NCBI RefSeq assembly: GCF_026155325.1 | Contig: NZ_JAPFPW010000012.1 | Location: forward strand, 62,001 to 126,000 | DNA length: 64,000 nt | From: Desulfobotulus pelophilus | Lineage (GTDB): Bacteria; Desulfobacterota; Desulfobacteria; Desulfobacterales; ASO4-4 | Direction: 5' to 3' | Part shown: positions 25,507-33,990 of the stretch, piece after piece | Numbering within the stretch: the stretch's first letter is position 1 | Layout: every line of letters begins with the position of its first letter | Position numbers and translations under genes: made by a program | The notes under the pieces: generated by a model | Seen by the model: only the letters and a program-made list of their open reading frames with translations | What the model was told of the DNA's origin: nothing | Databases searched by the model: none

Positions 25507-26432
25507 TGTATACATTTCCTTTGATCATTGCTCAAGAGGCTTGTGATCTGATTACGCCCGTTGTTCTTGGAGCAGTACATGGCCATATCTGCACGTTGAA
25601 TAAAGGTGACAACGGCTTCCTCTTCCATATACTCGGTTATGCCCACGCTCACAGTTATGGGAACAGGTTCAGAAGTTCCCGCTGGAAAAAACTGTGCAGA
25701 AAGAAGGCTTTCTTGTATGCGGTGTGCCACCACAAGGGCTTCTTCAGCGTCTGTTTCCGGAAGGAGTATGGTGAACTCTTCACCTCCGTATCTGTAGGCG
25801 GAATCCATGGAGCGAAGACTGTTGCGGATAATATCTCCCATGCGCATCAGAACCTGGTCTCCTTCCAGATGACCATAGGTATCATTATAAGTCTTGAAGT
25901 GGTCGATGTCGAGGAGCAGAAGGGATAATGGGTGATGATTTCTCCGGAACCGTTCCGCCTCTTTTGCAATGCGGGCATGAAAATGTCTGGAATTATAAAG
26001 ACCTGTCAGCTCATCGGTAATGGAAAGCTCCTGGAGCTTTGCCAGCATGACTTCCCTTTCATGGGTCAGTTTTCGCTCCCGCAGTACCCGTTTAAGACGT
26101 AAAAGAATTTCTTCAAAACGGGCGGGTTTGAAAAGAATGTCACTGGCGCCGCGGCGTATGGCTTCCTCGTAGGAGTACTCTGCGCTGTAGCCTGTCATGA
26201 TGATTACATCCGTATCGTAATTGTTGCGGATATAGTCCGTCAGTTCAAGGCCGGACATGCCTTCCATCATGATGTCTGTAATCACCACATCCACAGGCCC
26301 GAAGGTCTGAAGGTGTTCGATGGCCTCCTCTGCACTGGCTACGGAGGCGGTCTGGAAACCATCCATATTGATATAAGCTTCCATGGCGGATCGGATGGCA
26401 TTGTCGTCGTCCACAACAAGAATTCGGGTCAT
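25470..26432 (-). CDS. Response regulator with REC and GGDEF domains (diguanylate cyclase)
   Basis: A protein of 320 residues. The REC domain (~1-120) has the acidic pair D-D-D near the start, a phospho-acceptor Asp in V-I-T-D-I-M-M, a Thr in M-T-G-Y and a Lys in L-F-K-P. The GGDEF domain (~145-300) has an intact G-G-E-E-F and the inhibitory I-site R-S-M-D five residues before it, so it should make cyclic di-GMP and be product-inhibited (family knowledge). The cognate histidine kinase is not in the window. It heads the minus-strand GNAT / DUF2156 set and is convergent with the PAS-EAL gene, so opposite cyclic-di-GMP activities lie close together. Confidence 0.9.
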   Translation of the reverse strand: MTRILVVDDDNAIRSAMEAYINMDGFQTASVASAEEAIEHLQTFGPVDVVITDIMMEGMSGLELTDYIRNNYDTDVIIMTGYSAEYSYEEAIRRGASDILFKPARFEEILLRLKRVLRERKLTHEREVMLAKLQELSITDELTGLYNSRHFHARIAKEAERFRRNHHPLSLLLLDIDHFKTYNDTYGHLEGDQVLMRMGDIIRNSLRSMDSAYRYGGEEFTILLPETDAEEALVVAHRIQESLLSAQFFPAGTSEPVPITVSVGITEYMEEEAVVTFIQRADMAMYCSKNNGRNQITSLLSNDQRKCIQCLNSWSSGNPS

Positions 26433-26755
26433 GGGAGGCTTCCTTTAACCAGTGGATCGGAAACAGGTTACCGGGAGGATACCGGTGAATGGCAGAGTTA
26501 CCTTATGGCTGACAGCTGCAGGAGGGCTGTCCGGATATTTCTTTTTCTATGTAAAGGAAAAGAAAGACTCTGTTTACAAGATAAAGACCCATTCTAACAC
26601 AACAGCATGGAACGATGGAAGCATGAATCAGATATCTTTTTTTTATATGGGATTTTTATGTGGAGGGCATCCATGGGGATGGGGATGCAGGGAAAGGGCG
26701 GGTGCTGTCTCCCGGAGCCGGATAATGGCCCGGGAGCATAGAGATACTGTCATAC
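26433..26755. other. Intergenic region, no gene identified
   Basis: 323 bp between iorB (stop at 26756) and the REC-GGDEF start. It must contain the promoter of the minus-strand REC-GGDEF set. Short frames are present on the plus strand but have no ribosome binding site or recognisable content. No clear hairpin terminator after iorB was found. Confidence 0.4.
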
Positions 26756-27343
26756 TCAGGTTGCTTGGGCGAACCCTTTTTCAAAGGCAAGAATATTCAT
26801 ATCCACAAAGCTGGCTTTGGTTCGCGTACGGATGGCTTCGCGAACAGCTTCGGCTGTGATGGGGAGAACTCCTGTGGCTATAAGGGTACCCAGTAGAACC
26901 ATGTTCAGACACATGGAATTACCGGCTTCTTCTGCAAGAGCTGTCGCATCAAATGCAATGAGGCGGCCTGTTTTGTCCCGGAGAATCGTAGTGACCTCGC
27001 TGATATCGGGATAGGTCCCCCGGCCGATAACAGCCGTAAAGGGAGGGAGGGGCCGGGTATTGGTGATGGCAACGGTTCGGGGATTGCACTTTTTCAGAGC
27101 CCGAAGGGCTTCGCAGGGTTCAAAGCTCACAAAAAGATCGGCTTCGCCGTCGGAAATGATGGTGGATCTGGCTTCACCGAAAACAAGGGCGGATTCCACC
27201 ACGCCACCTCTCTGGGCCATACCGTGAATTTCACTCATGCGGACAGGTATGCCGGACATGAGAGCGGCTTCGCCAAGAACATGGGAGGCCAGCAGGTTGC
27301 CCTGACCACCAACTGCAACAATAATAAGACGTTTGGGTTCCAT
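26756..27343 (-). CDS. iorB: Indolepyruvate:ferredoxin oxidoreductase, beta subunit
   Basis: A protein of 195 residues of the gamma-type 2-oxoacid:ferredoxin oxidoreductase fold, with the opening V-A-V-G-G-Q-G-N-L-L-A-S-H-V-L-G and the following I-H-G-M-A-Q-R-G-G-V-V typical of IorB. With IorA it oxidatively decarboxylates aryl pyruvates to aryl-acetyl-CoA while reducing ferredoxin, in anaerobic amino acid breakdown; the reverse can serve aromatic amino acid synthesis. Start is at 27343 after AAGGGGA. It is 54 bp downstream of iorA on the same strand and surely cotranscribed. Confidence 0.92.
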   Translation of the reverse strand: MEPKRLIIVAVGGQGNLLASHVLGEAALMSGIPVRMSEIHGMAQRGGVVESALVFGEARSTIISDGEADLFVSFEPCEALRALKKCNPRTVAITNTRPLPPFTAVIGRGTYPDISEVTTILRDKTGRLIAFDATALAEEAGNSMCLNMVLLGTLIATGVLPITAEAVREAIRTRTKASFVDMNILAFEKGFAQAT

Positions 27344-27397
27344 GGGTTCCCCTTATATGGAAGAGGACCGGGACTTCCCGGCCCGTAAACGTTGGTT

Positions 27398-29254
27398 TTA
27401 AAGGCTCTTGGCCGGAACAATGGCGTTTTCCGGACAGGCTTGGGCACAGAGCGCACATCCTACGCAGAGATGGGTATGGATGCGGGGCATTCCGTTTTCC
27501 AGGTAGAAGGCCGGGCATCCCAGAGCATCAATGCATTCTCTGTGATTTTTGCATTTTTCCGGGTTTACCTGAAAGGGTTTGCCTTTAAGCTGTTTGAGAC
27601 TTTTGGCGTACAGCGCACATTTTTCCTTTGCGATAATGACCGATACCCCTTCAAATGCAAGGGATTCCCGTACGGCATCCATGGTTTTTCTGACATTGAA
27701 GGCCCGTACAACGGAAACATGCTTGACGCCCACGGCCCGCACAACGGCCTCAATGTCCACCGTATTATAATTTTCCATGGCAAGTTCTGTCATATCGACG
27801 CCGGGATTCGGCTGATGACCGGTCATGGCGGTTGTGCGGTTGTCGAGGATCACAAGGGTGAAGTTGTGATTGTTGAAAACCCCATTGATCAATCCGGAAA
27901 GGCCGGAGTGAAAGAAGGTGGAGTCTCCTACAAAAGCCACAACTTTTTTATCCGTTACGGTGGAGAAGCCACATGCTGTACCCGCTGAGGCACCCATGCA
28001 GATAACAAAGTCACCCATACCCAGAGGCGGCATAAAGCCTAAGGTATAGCAGCCGATATCCGAGGGGAAGATAACGTCCTGGCCTTCACAGGCTTTTTTG
28101 ACGGCATAAAAGACGGACCTGTGAGAGCACCCGGCGCAAAGGGTGGGCGGCCGCATGGGAAGCGCGGGTGTTCCGGAAAGATCCGTAGCCGGGGCCGGTT
28201 CATGGGCAATACCGAAGAAGGAGGCCATGCAGTTGCGTACCATGGCCGGATCAAACTCATAGAGTCTTGAGAAAAGGGAGGGAGTTTTTCCTGCAATGGG
28301 GAGGGTGAGCCCCCCTTCCTGGGCAAAGGCTTTGACCGCCTCTTCCATAAAAGGTTCTCCCTCTTCAATGACAAGAACCTGATCGCATGAAGCCAGAAAG
28401 TTTTTGATCAGTTTTGCAGGCATCGGATTGGAGAAACCAAGGCGAAGGATGCGGATCCGGTCTTTCGCTTTCAGATCTCTTACGGCATCCACCGCATAGG
28501 TGTAGCTGACACCGTTGGCGATAATGCCGAGGTTGCCGCTGCCTTCCACAAAGTTGAAGGGAGAATTTTCTGCCATTTCCTGAGCCCTGTCCAGATCGGC
28601 CAGCAGTTTGACATGAAGACCTCTGGAAACGGCAGGAACGGTGACGCAGCGCATGGGTTCTTTGATGAATTCTCCTCTGGTTGTGCGGGGAGGCAGTTCA
28701 CCCAGAGTGACAACGGCTGTGGAGTGGTTGATGCGGGTCGTGGTGCGGAACAGTACGGGTCTTTTTAGTTTTTCGGAAAGGGCAAAGGCTTCTTTGACCA
28801 TTTCCTTGGCTTCTTCCACGGAAGAAGGTTCCATCATGGGTAGCCCGCCGAATTTGGCATAATAACGGTTATCCTGTTCATTTTGGCTGGAGAACATGAA
28901 CGGGTCATCGGCCGTCAGGATAACAAGGCCAGCGGTAACTCCCACATAGGCAAGGCTCATGAGTACGTCGGCAGCCACATTGAGCCCTACATGTTTCATC
29001 ATGCACATGCTGCGTACACCGCTGTTGGCAGCTGCGGCGGCTACTTCAAGGGAGACTTTTTCGTTGGTACTGTATTCAAAATAGAGGTCGCTTTCCCGTG
29101 ACATCTGAAAAAAGTTGAGGGAAAGCTCCGAAGAGGGCGTGCCGGGATAGGTGGATGTAAAGGCCACACCGGCTTCCATGGCTCCCCGGGCAATGGCTTC
29201 ATTTCCAAGAAGGAACATGGATTCGCCGGGTTTGTCAGTCAGAAGTTTGTGCAT
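27398..29254 (-). CDS. iorA: Indolepyruvate:ferredoxin oxidoreductase, alpha subunit
   Basis: About 618 residues. The N-terminal pyrimidine-binding region holds L-L-G-N-E-A-I-A-R-G and S-T-Y-P-G-T-P-S-S-E; the thiamine pyrophosphate-binding region is marked by C-A-G-C-S-H-R-S, G-D-S-T-F-F-H-S-G and a later I-L-D-N. The C-terminus has one degenerate iron-sulfur motif (C-x5-C-x5-C-P) and one full 4Fe-4S motif C-V-G-C-A-L-C-A-Q-A-C-P for electron transfer to ferredoxin. The frame opens further upstream (to 29434), but I start at 29254, where AAGGA is correctly spaced and the sequence begins to match the family. Divergent from rdgB across ~300 bp. Confidence 0.93.
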   Translation of the reverse strand: MHKLLTDKPGESMFLLGNEAIARGAMEAGVAFTSTYPGTPSSELSLNFFQMSRESDLYFEYSTNEKVSLEVAAAAANSGVRSMCMMKHVGLNVAADVLMSLAYVGVTAGLVILTADDPFMFSSQNEQDNRYYAKFGGLPMMEPSSVEEAKEMVKEAFALSEKLKRPVLFRTTTRINHSTAVVTLGELPPRTTRGEFIKEPMRCVTVPAVSRGLHVKLLADLDRAQEMAENSPFNFVEGSGNLGIIANGVSYTYAVDAVRDLKAKDRIRILRLGFSNPMPAKLIKNFLASCDQVLVIEEGEPFMEEAVKAFAQEGGLTLPIAGKTPSLFSRLYEFDPAMVRNCMASFFGIAHEPAPATDLSGTPALPMRPPTLCAGCSHRSVFYAVKKACEGQDVIFPSDIGCYTLGFMPPLGMGDFVICMGASAGTACGFSTVTDKKVVAFVGDSTFFHSGLSGLINGVFNNHNFTLVILDNRTTAMTGHQPNPGVDMTELAMENYNTVDIEAVVRAVGVKHVSVVRAFNVRKTMDAVRESLAFEGVSVIIAKEKCALYAKSLKQLKGKPFQVNPEKCKNHRECIDALGCPAFYLENGMPRIHTHLCVGCALCAQACPENAIVPAKSL

Positions 29255-29561
29255 GGTCAATTCCTTGATGAAGATGGTGTTCAGGTCCCCATGGGTCTGA
29301 ACATAAGGTAGGTTCGGCAGCAGGCGTTTCAGAGCGTGTCCGCCGGGTTCCGGATTTCTGTAAGATCGTTTCCAGTGCTGCAAATTCTTATACCAAGGCA
29401 GTTCAGGGTGTAAACACTTTTTATGATAACGCATCCTTGCTGAAGTCTTCTTTCTTCGGTGCTGGATGAGCAGGCTTTACAATACCGGGGGCCTTGATTA
29501 TAAGGATGACTGTTCCGTTATGATGATGATTGCATGCTGTTTTTGAAAGGAGGGGAGTAGG

Positions 29562-30233
29562 ATGGCAGATCAGAAAGTGACTCTTGTGCTGGCCACAGGT
29601 AATCCCGGCAAAACCCGTGAGATTATGTCCATGCTGGAGGGTTTTCCCGTTGATATTAAAAATCTTTCAGATTTCGGCCCCATCCCGGAAATAGTGGAAG
29701 ATGGTGAGTCGTTTGATGCTAATGCGTATAAAAAGGCTGCCCTGACGGCCCGCTATCTGGGGCTGGCAACCCTGGCCGATGATTCGGGCCTCGTGGTGGA
29801 GGCCCTTGGTGGCAAGCCCGGTGTCCATTCGGCCCGTTATGCAGGAGAGGGGGCCAATGATGGGGAAAACAATGCAAAGCTTCTGGCGGCCATGGAAGGG
29901 AAAATCAGTAGAAAAGCTGCTTTTGAGTGCGTGATCTCCATCGCTGTGCCCACAGGCCAGGCCCTGACCTATGAAGGCCGCTGTGAGGGCGAAATTCTGC
30001 ATGCGCCTGTGGGTCAGAAGGGCTTCGGTTATGATCCTCTTTTTTTCTGTCCGGAACTGGGGAAAAGTTTTGGTGAGGCGGATATGGAGGAAAAAAGCCG
30101 GGTTAGTCATCGTGGCCGGGCTCTGGGAGAGGTTCGTTCCGAATTTGAAAAGATTCTTCTCTGGCTGGAGCAGAATCTGCCCCGTTCTCAGCGTTTTGCC
30201 TGCGTCAGATCAAAGGAGGGAGGGCCGTGCTGA
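29562..30233 (+). CDS. rdgB: XTP/dITP diphosphatase (RdgB/HAM1 family)
   Basis: A protein of 223 residues that removes non-canonical purine nucleotides such as dITP and XTP, releasing pyrophosphate. Family motifs: A-T-G-N-P-G-K near the start, D-S-G-L-V-V-E-A-L-G-G-K-P-G-V-H-S-A-R-Y, and the C-terminal G-F-G-Y-D-P-L-F and S-H-R-G-R-A-L. The tail of ~25 residues after the last motif is longer than in many homologues. Ribosome binding site AAAGGAGGGG precedes ATG 29562. The stop overlaps the start of the nitroreductase gene by 7 bases. Confidence 0.93.
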   Translation: MADQKVTLVLATGNPGKTREIMSMLEGFPVDIKNLSDFGPIPEIVEDGESFDANAYKKAALTARYLGLATLADDSGLVVEALGGKPGVHSARYAGEGANDGENNAKLLAAMEGKISRKAAFECVISIAVPTGQALTYEGRCEGEILHAPVGQKGFGYDPLFFCPELGKSFGEADMEEKSRVSHRGRALGEVRSEFEKILLWLEQNLPRSQRFACVRSKEGGPC

Positions 30234-30796
30234 AAAATCTTGTGGCGCAAAGTCGTTCCGTGCGCCGTTTTGTGGAAAAAGAGGCGGTTGGCAGTCAGGT
30301 TCTGGCAGAACTGATTGATCTTGCCCGCCAGTCTCCTTCCGCAGGCAACCTGCAGAGGCTTCGTTTCCGACCGGTCAGGGAAGCAGGGGAAAGGGATGGG
30401 GTTTTTCAGGCCCTGGGTTGGGCGGCTTACCTGAAAGACTGGCAAGGACCGAAACCCGGTGAAAGGCCTGCCGCCTACATTGTGATCTGTGGCCCTGAAA
30501 AGGGCGGAGAGCATCTTTTCTGTGATATCGGCATTGCTGCGCAGACCATGGCCCTTGGTGCGGCTGAAAAAGGGCTGGGTGCCTGCATGCTGGCCAATAT
30601 GGATAAGGAGGTTCTGCGCAGGGTTCTTGCCATCCCTGAGAGTCTGGATATCCTGCTGGTTCTGGCTCTTGGCGAGCCCGGAGAAAAGGTGGTGATGGAG
30701 GCCATGAAGCAGGACAGCTCCGTGCAATACTGGCGGGATGAAAAGGGCGTGCACCATGTTCCAAAACGACTTCTTTCCGATATCCTGATATCCTGA
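30227..30796 (+). CDS. Nitroreductase-family protein
   Basis: A protein of 189 residues of the FMN-dependent nitroreductase fold: the N-terminal R-S-V-R-R-F and A-R-Q-S-P-S-A-G-N-L-Q segments bind FMN phosphate in this family, and A-A-E-K-G-L-G-A-C-M-L near residue 115 is the usual second motif. The substrate is unknown. It begins with GTG at 30227 after GGAGGG and overlaps rdgB, so the two are coupled. Part of a plus-strand run with rdgB, an AmpG-like transporter and a DUF6178-type gene. Confidence 0.85.
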   Translation: MLKNLVAQSRSVRRFVEKEAVGSQVLAELIDLARQSPSAGNLQRLRFRPVREAGERDGVFQALGWAAYLKDWQGPKPGERPAAYIVICGPEKGGEHLFCDIGIAAQTMALGAAEKGLGACMLANMDKEVLRRVLAIPESLDILLVLALGEPGEKVVMEAMKQDSSVQYWRDEKGVHHVPKRLLSDILIS

Positions 30797-30821
30797 CATT
30801 CGCTGCAGGAAAGGGGCCTTC

Positions 30822-32192
30822 ATGATTGAGAAACGGAAAACAGATTCCTGGGGTGCCGCTTTCCGTGTGTATCGTCATCCTCGGGTGATGGGAATGCTGT
30901 TTTTGGGTTTTGCCGCAGGGCTTCCTCTCCTTCTGGTAGGGGGTACGTTTACTGCCTGGCTCAGGGATCTGGGGATCAGCCTGGCTGCCATAGGCTTTTT
31001 AAGTTGGGTTGGCATGGCCCATAGTCTGAAGATTTTATGGGCCCCTGTGGTGGACCGGATTCCGCTCCCCTTTCTGACCCGTCTTATGGGAAGGCGACGT
31101 TCCTGGATGTTTTTCGGACAGCTGCTTTTGTGTCTGTCCCTGGCCGGTATGGCCTTTACGGATCCCAGGACCCACCTGGCACTGGTGGCACTCTGGGCGG
31201 TAGCAGCCGGGTTTGCTTCGGCGACTCAGGATATTGCCATTGATGCCTATCGGATTGAGGCGGCGGCAAAGGAGTTGCAGGGTGCCATGGCAGCCAGCTA
31301 TGTGTTGGGATACCGTGTGGCCCTTCTGGCCGCCGGGGCCGGAGCTCTTCATCTTGCTGCCAGTTTCAACTGGTCTGTGGCCTATGGAGGTATGGCCGTT
31401 CTGATGGGGGTGGGAATTCTCACTACACTGATGATTGAGGAACCCGATGTCTTTGTGGATGAAGAGACTTTGCGTCTGGAAAAGGAGGTTGCTGCCTTTC
31501 GGAACGGAGAGGGGCGATCCCGGCTTCATACCTTCCGGCTCTGGTTTGTTGGAGCCATTATCGGCCCTTTTGCGGATTTTTGGCAACGTTTTCGTATGAC
31601 AGGGTTTCTGATTCTTCTTTTTATTGGCTTGTTCCGTATCAGTGATATTTTCATGGGGGTTATGGCCAACCCCTTTTATCTGGATCTGGGATTCACCAAA
31701 ACTCAGATCGGTAATGTCGCCGCTGCCTTTGGTCTGGCCATGACCCTTACGGGTGCGGCTGTGGGGGGCGTACTGGTGGTTCGATTCGGTATCATGCGCA
31801 TGCTGATAGCCACCACCGTGCTGGCACCGCTGACCAACCTGACGTTTTCCTGGCTGGCCCTTCTGGGACCGGAGCTGTACGGTCTTGTGGTGGCCATTAT
31901 GGCAGATAATATCAGCGCGGGTATGGCAGTTGCCGTTTTTATTGCCTACCTTTCCAGCCTTACCAATACGGCCTATACGGCCACACAATATGCCCTTTTC
32001 AGTTCCATCATGACCCTTCCCGGACAGTTTCTTGCCGGATTTACGGGGATTCTTGTGGAGCAAACCAGCTGGTTTTTGTTTTTTATCTCATCAGCCCTCA
32101 TCGGCCTCCCTGCTGTGCTGCTGGCCATTCTGGTGGCCCGCTATGCCAATCCGGATACCCTGCAGCAGCCGGGGCATCAGAAAACCGTCTGA
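30822..32192 (+). CDS. MFS transporter, AmpG-like (muropeptide permease family)
   Basis: A protein of 456 residues with about 12 hydrophobic helices. The opening L-G-F-A-A-G-L-P-L-L-L-V-G-G-T, the S-W-V-G-M-A-H-S-L-K-I-L-W-A-P-V-V-D motif and the A-T-Q-D-I-A-I-D-A-Y-R motif are characteristic of AmpG / PAT-family permeases, which bring anhydromuropeptides from cell-wall recycling into the cytoplasm. No beta-lactamase or ampD gene is near, so the recycling role is a family inference and other substrates remain possible. Ribosome binding site AAAGGGG lies before ATG 30822. Confidence 0.87.
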   Translation: MIEKRKTDSWGAAFRVYRHPRVMGMLFLGFAAGLPLLLVGGTFTAWLRDLGISLAAIGFLSWVGMAHSLKILWAPVVDRIPLPFLTRLMGRRRSWMFFGQLLLCLSLAGMAFTDPRTHLALVALWAVAAGFASATQDIAIDAYRIEAAAKELQGAMAASYVLGYRVALLAAGAGALHLAASFNWSVAYGGMAVLMGVGILTTLMIEEPDVFVDEETLRLEKEVAAFRNGEGRSRLHTFRLWFVGAIIGPFADFWQRFRMTGFLILLFIGLFRISDIFMGVMANPFYLDLGFTKTQIGNVAAAFGLAMTLTGAAVGGVLVVRFGIMRMLIATTVLAPLTNLTFSWLALLGPELYGLVVAIMADNISAGMAVAVFIAYLSSLTNTAYTATQYALFSSIMTLPGQFLAGFTGILVEQTSWFLFFISSALIGLPAVLLAILVARYANPDTLQQPGHQKTV

Positions 32193-32222
32193 ACCGTATC
32201 TACTCCAAAGAGGTACCAAGGA

Positions 32223-33956
32223 ATGACATCATCATACCTATCCACCCATGAACAGCGTCTTATGGCCCTTAGGATCAAACGACAGCACCTGGAAAATCTT
32301 TCCGGGGAAGAAGCTCTTGAAATGCTTCTCTCAGATCCCGAGTCTTTGCCTCTGGTGCATTCTTTTCCTGAAGAGGATTTTTTTCTTCTCATGCATCGTA
32401 TCGGGCCGGATGATTTTGCCCCCGTTCTGGCCATGGCATCGGATAAACAATGGCATTTTATATTGGATCAGGAATGCTGGGTAAGGGATCTTCCCGCCTA
32501 TGGTGCCATGGGTATCTGGTTTATGCGTTTTTTTCTGGCGGCTCCCCGGCGTTTTGTCCAATTCCTTCTGGAGGAGGAAGGGGACCTCATGGATGCCTGG
32601 CTTTTCCGGAATGTGGAGGTGCGTCTCCGGGAGCACGATGAGGATCCGTCTGACTTCGGGGATGGCTTTTCCACCATGGACGATGTTTTGTATTTTCGTA
32701 TGCGTCCTCTGGCAGTAGACACGGATTACAGGCCGGAAGAAAAGGATGCGAGGGAAGAGGCGCTGGGGGTTTTTTTCCGGCATCTGGCGGACATTTCCCA
32801 TCCTCTTTTTTTCCGTGTTCTTCAGGAAATGGCCTGGTCCATTCCGGCAGAACTGGAGGAAAGCTCCCTGCGCTGGCGAAGAGTGCGTATGGCGGAGAAG
32901 GGTTTTATTCCCAAAGAAGAGGCGGTGGCCCTGTTTCAACCCCTTGGGGATGGGGAACTGGAAACCCTTGGCAGAAAGGGCCGTACCCGTTCATCATCTG
33001 ATTGGAAATTTGCCGTTCCTGAACAGGGCTTACGCATGGCATCGTCGGATGTTCGTTTTTCCGAGGCTGTAGCACTCATGGACAGTGAGGAGGGACTCAC
33101 GGAGCTGCAGCTTGAACTGGCGGATCTTTGCAATCGTTTTATTGCAGCAAAGGGAAAAGTTCTCCGTTCCCGTGAAGAGATCGACGCTGCAGGACGGATG
33201 GTGATGGGCTATGTACGGGTAGGGATTGGCCGGATTACGGGGCAGCATGAGCCTGATGCGGGAACTGTTTCAACTGTATTGAAACAATACCGGATGGATG
33301 CGGTTTTCCGGGCGGGCTTCGGACCTGTGATGCGGCTGAAGTGGAAAATCGAAGGCTGGTGGGAAAAGGCATGGTTCCGCAGAAGTGGCCTGTCCCTTTC
33401 TTTCTGGGAAGAGGAAGGCATGGGGCTTTTGGGGGGACTTCTCCTCGATTTGCCCCTTCGTTTTGATGCCTCTCTTAGCACGGGTAGCTATTATCTGCCC
33501 TTTGCTTCCGACACAGAGATTGCAGAGGGGGAAGAGGCAGTGGACGACATCATGGCTCTGGACGATGTGCTGGCCCTTCTTGGCCTCAGGGAGGTGGATA
33601 GCATGGGGCGTCTTCTGACATGGAAAAATCTTCTGTTGACCCTGTGGGCAAACGATAGCCTGGGGGACGACCGGGAACAAGGGAAGTTGATTCCCCTGCA
33701 CGAGGAAAGGTTCCGCTTGTTTCTGAAAGGTATTTCTATGGGGAAAGGGGGAGGAGGGTCTCCGGGCATGGACCGCAAGAATAATTTTCTCGCCTGGCTT
33801 GCGGGCCGGACCGGATTGGATGCTGCTGCTCTGGCGGATCGCATCGGTCCTGCTCTGGAAACTCTTTTCGGGGAGCTGGAAGGGGAAATGGGGCAGATGA
33901 ATCCTGCCGATCTGGATTGTCGTTACATTGAGCTTTTCCTTCTCCGTCCTGCATGA
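32223..33956 (+). CDS. DUF6178-type protein
   Basis: A soluble, acidic protein of 577 residues beginning 30 bp after the AmpG-like gene. Features such as L-P-L-V-H-S-F-P-E-E-D-F, H-F-I-L-D-Q-E-C-W and M-D-D-V-L-Y-F match my memory of the DUF6178 family found in deltaproteobacteria; no function is known. It is rich in aromatic and acidic residues, lacks signal or membrane segments, and shows no catalytic motif I can name. The ATG at 32223 has only a weak upstream AAGGA. It may be translated with the transporter, but a functional link is not shown. Confidence 0.72.
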   Translation: MTSSYLSTHEQRLMALRIKRQHLENLSGEEALEMLLSDPESLPLVHSFPEEDFFLLMHRIGPDDFAPVLAMASDKQWHFILDQECWVRDLPAYGAMGIWFMRFFLAAPRRFVQFLLEEEGDLMDAWLFRNVEVRLREHDEDPSDFGDGFSTMDDVLYFRMRPLAVDTDYRPEEKDAREEALGVFFRHLADISHPLFFRVLQEMAWSIPAELEESSLRWRRVRMAEKGFIPKEEAVALFQPLGDGELETLGRKGRTRSSSDWKFAVPEQGLRMASSDVRFSEAVALMDSEEGLTELQLELADLCNRFIAAKGKVLRSREEIDAAGRMVMGYVRVGIGRITGQHEPDAGTVSTVLKQYRMDAVFRAGFGPVMRLKWKIEGWWEKAWFRRSGLSLSFWEEEGMGLLGGLLLDLPLRFDASLSTGSYYLPFASDTEIAEGEEAVDDIMALDDVLALLGLREVDSMGRLLTWKNLLLTLWANDSLGDDREQGKLIPLHEERFRLFLKGISMGKGGGGSPGMDRKNNFLAWLAGRTGLDAAALADRIGPALETLFGELEGEMGQMNPADLDCRYIELFLLRPA

Positions 33957-33990
33957 AAACAGGGCTGTCATTGCAGGGCGGGAGAAGACT

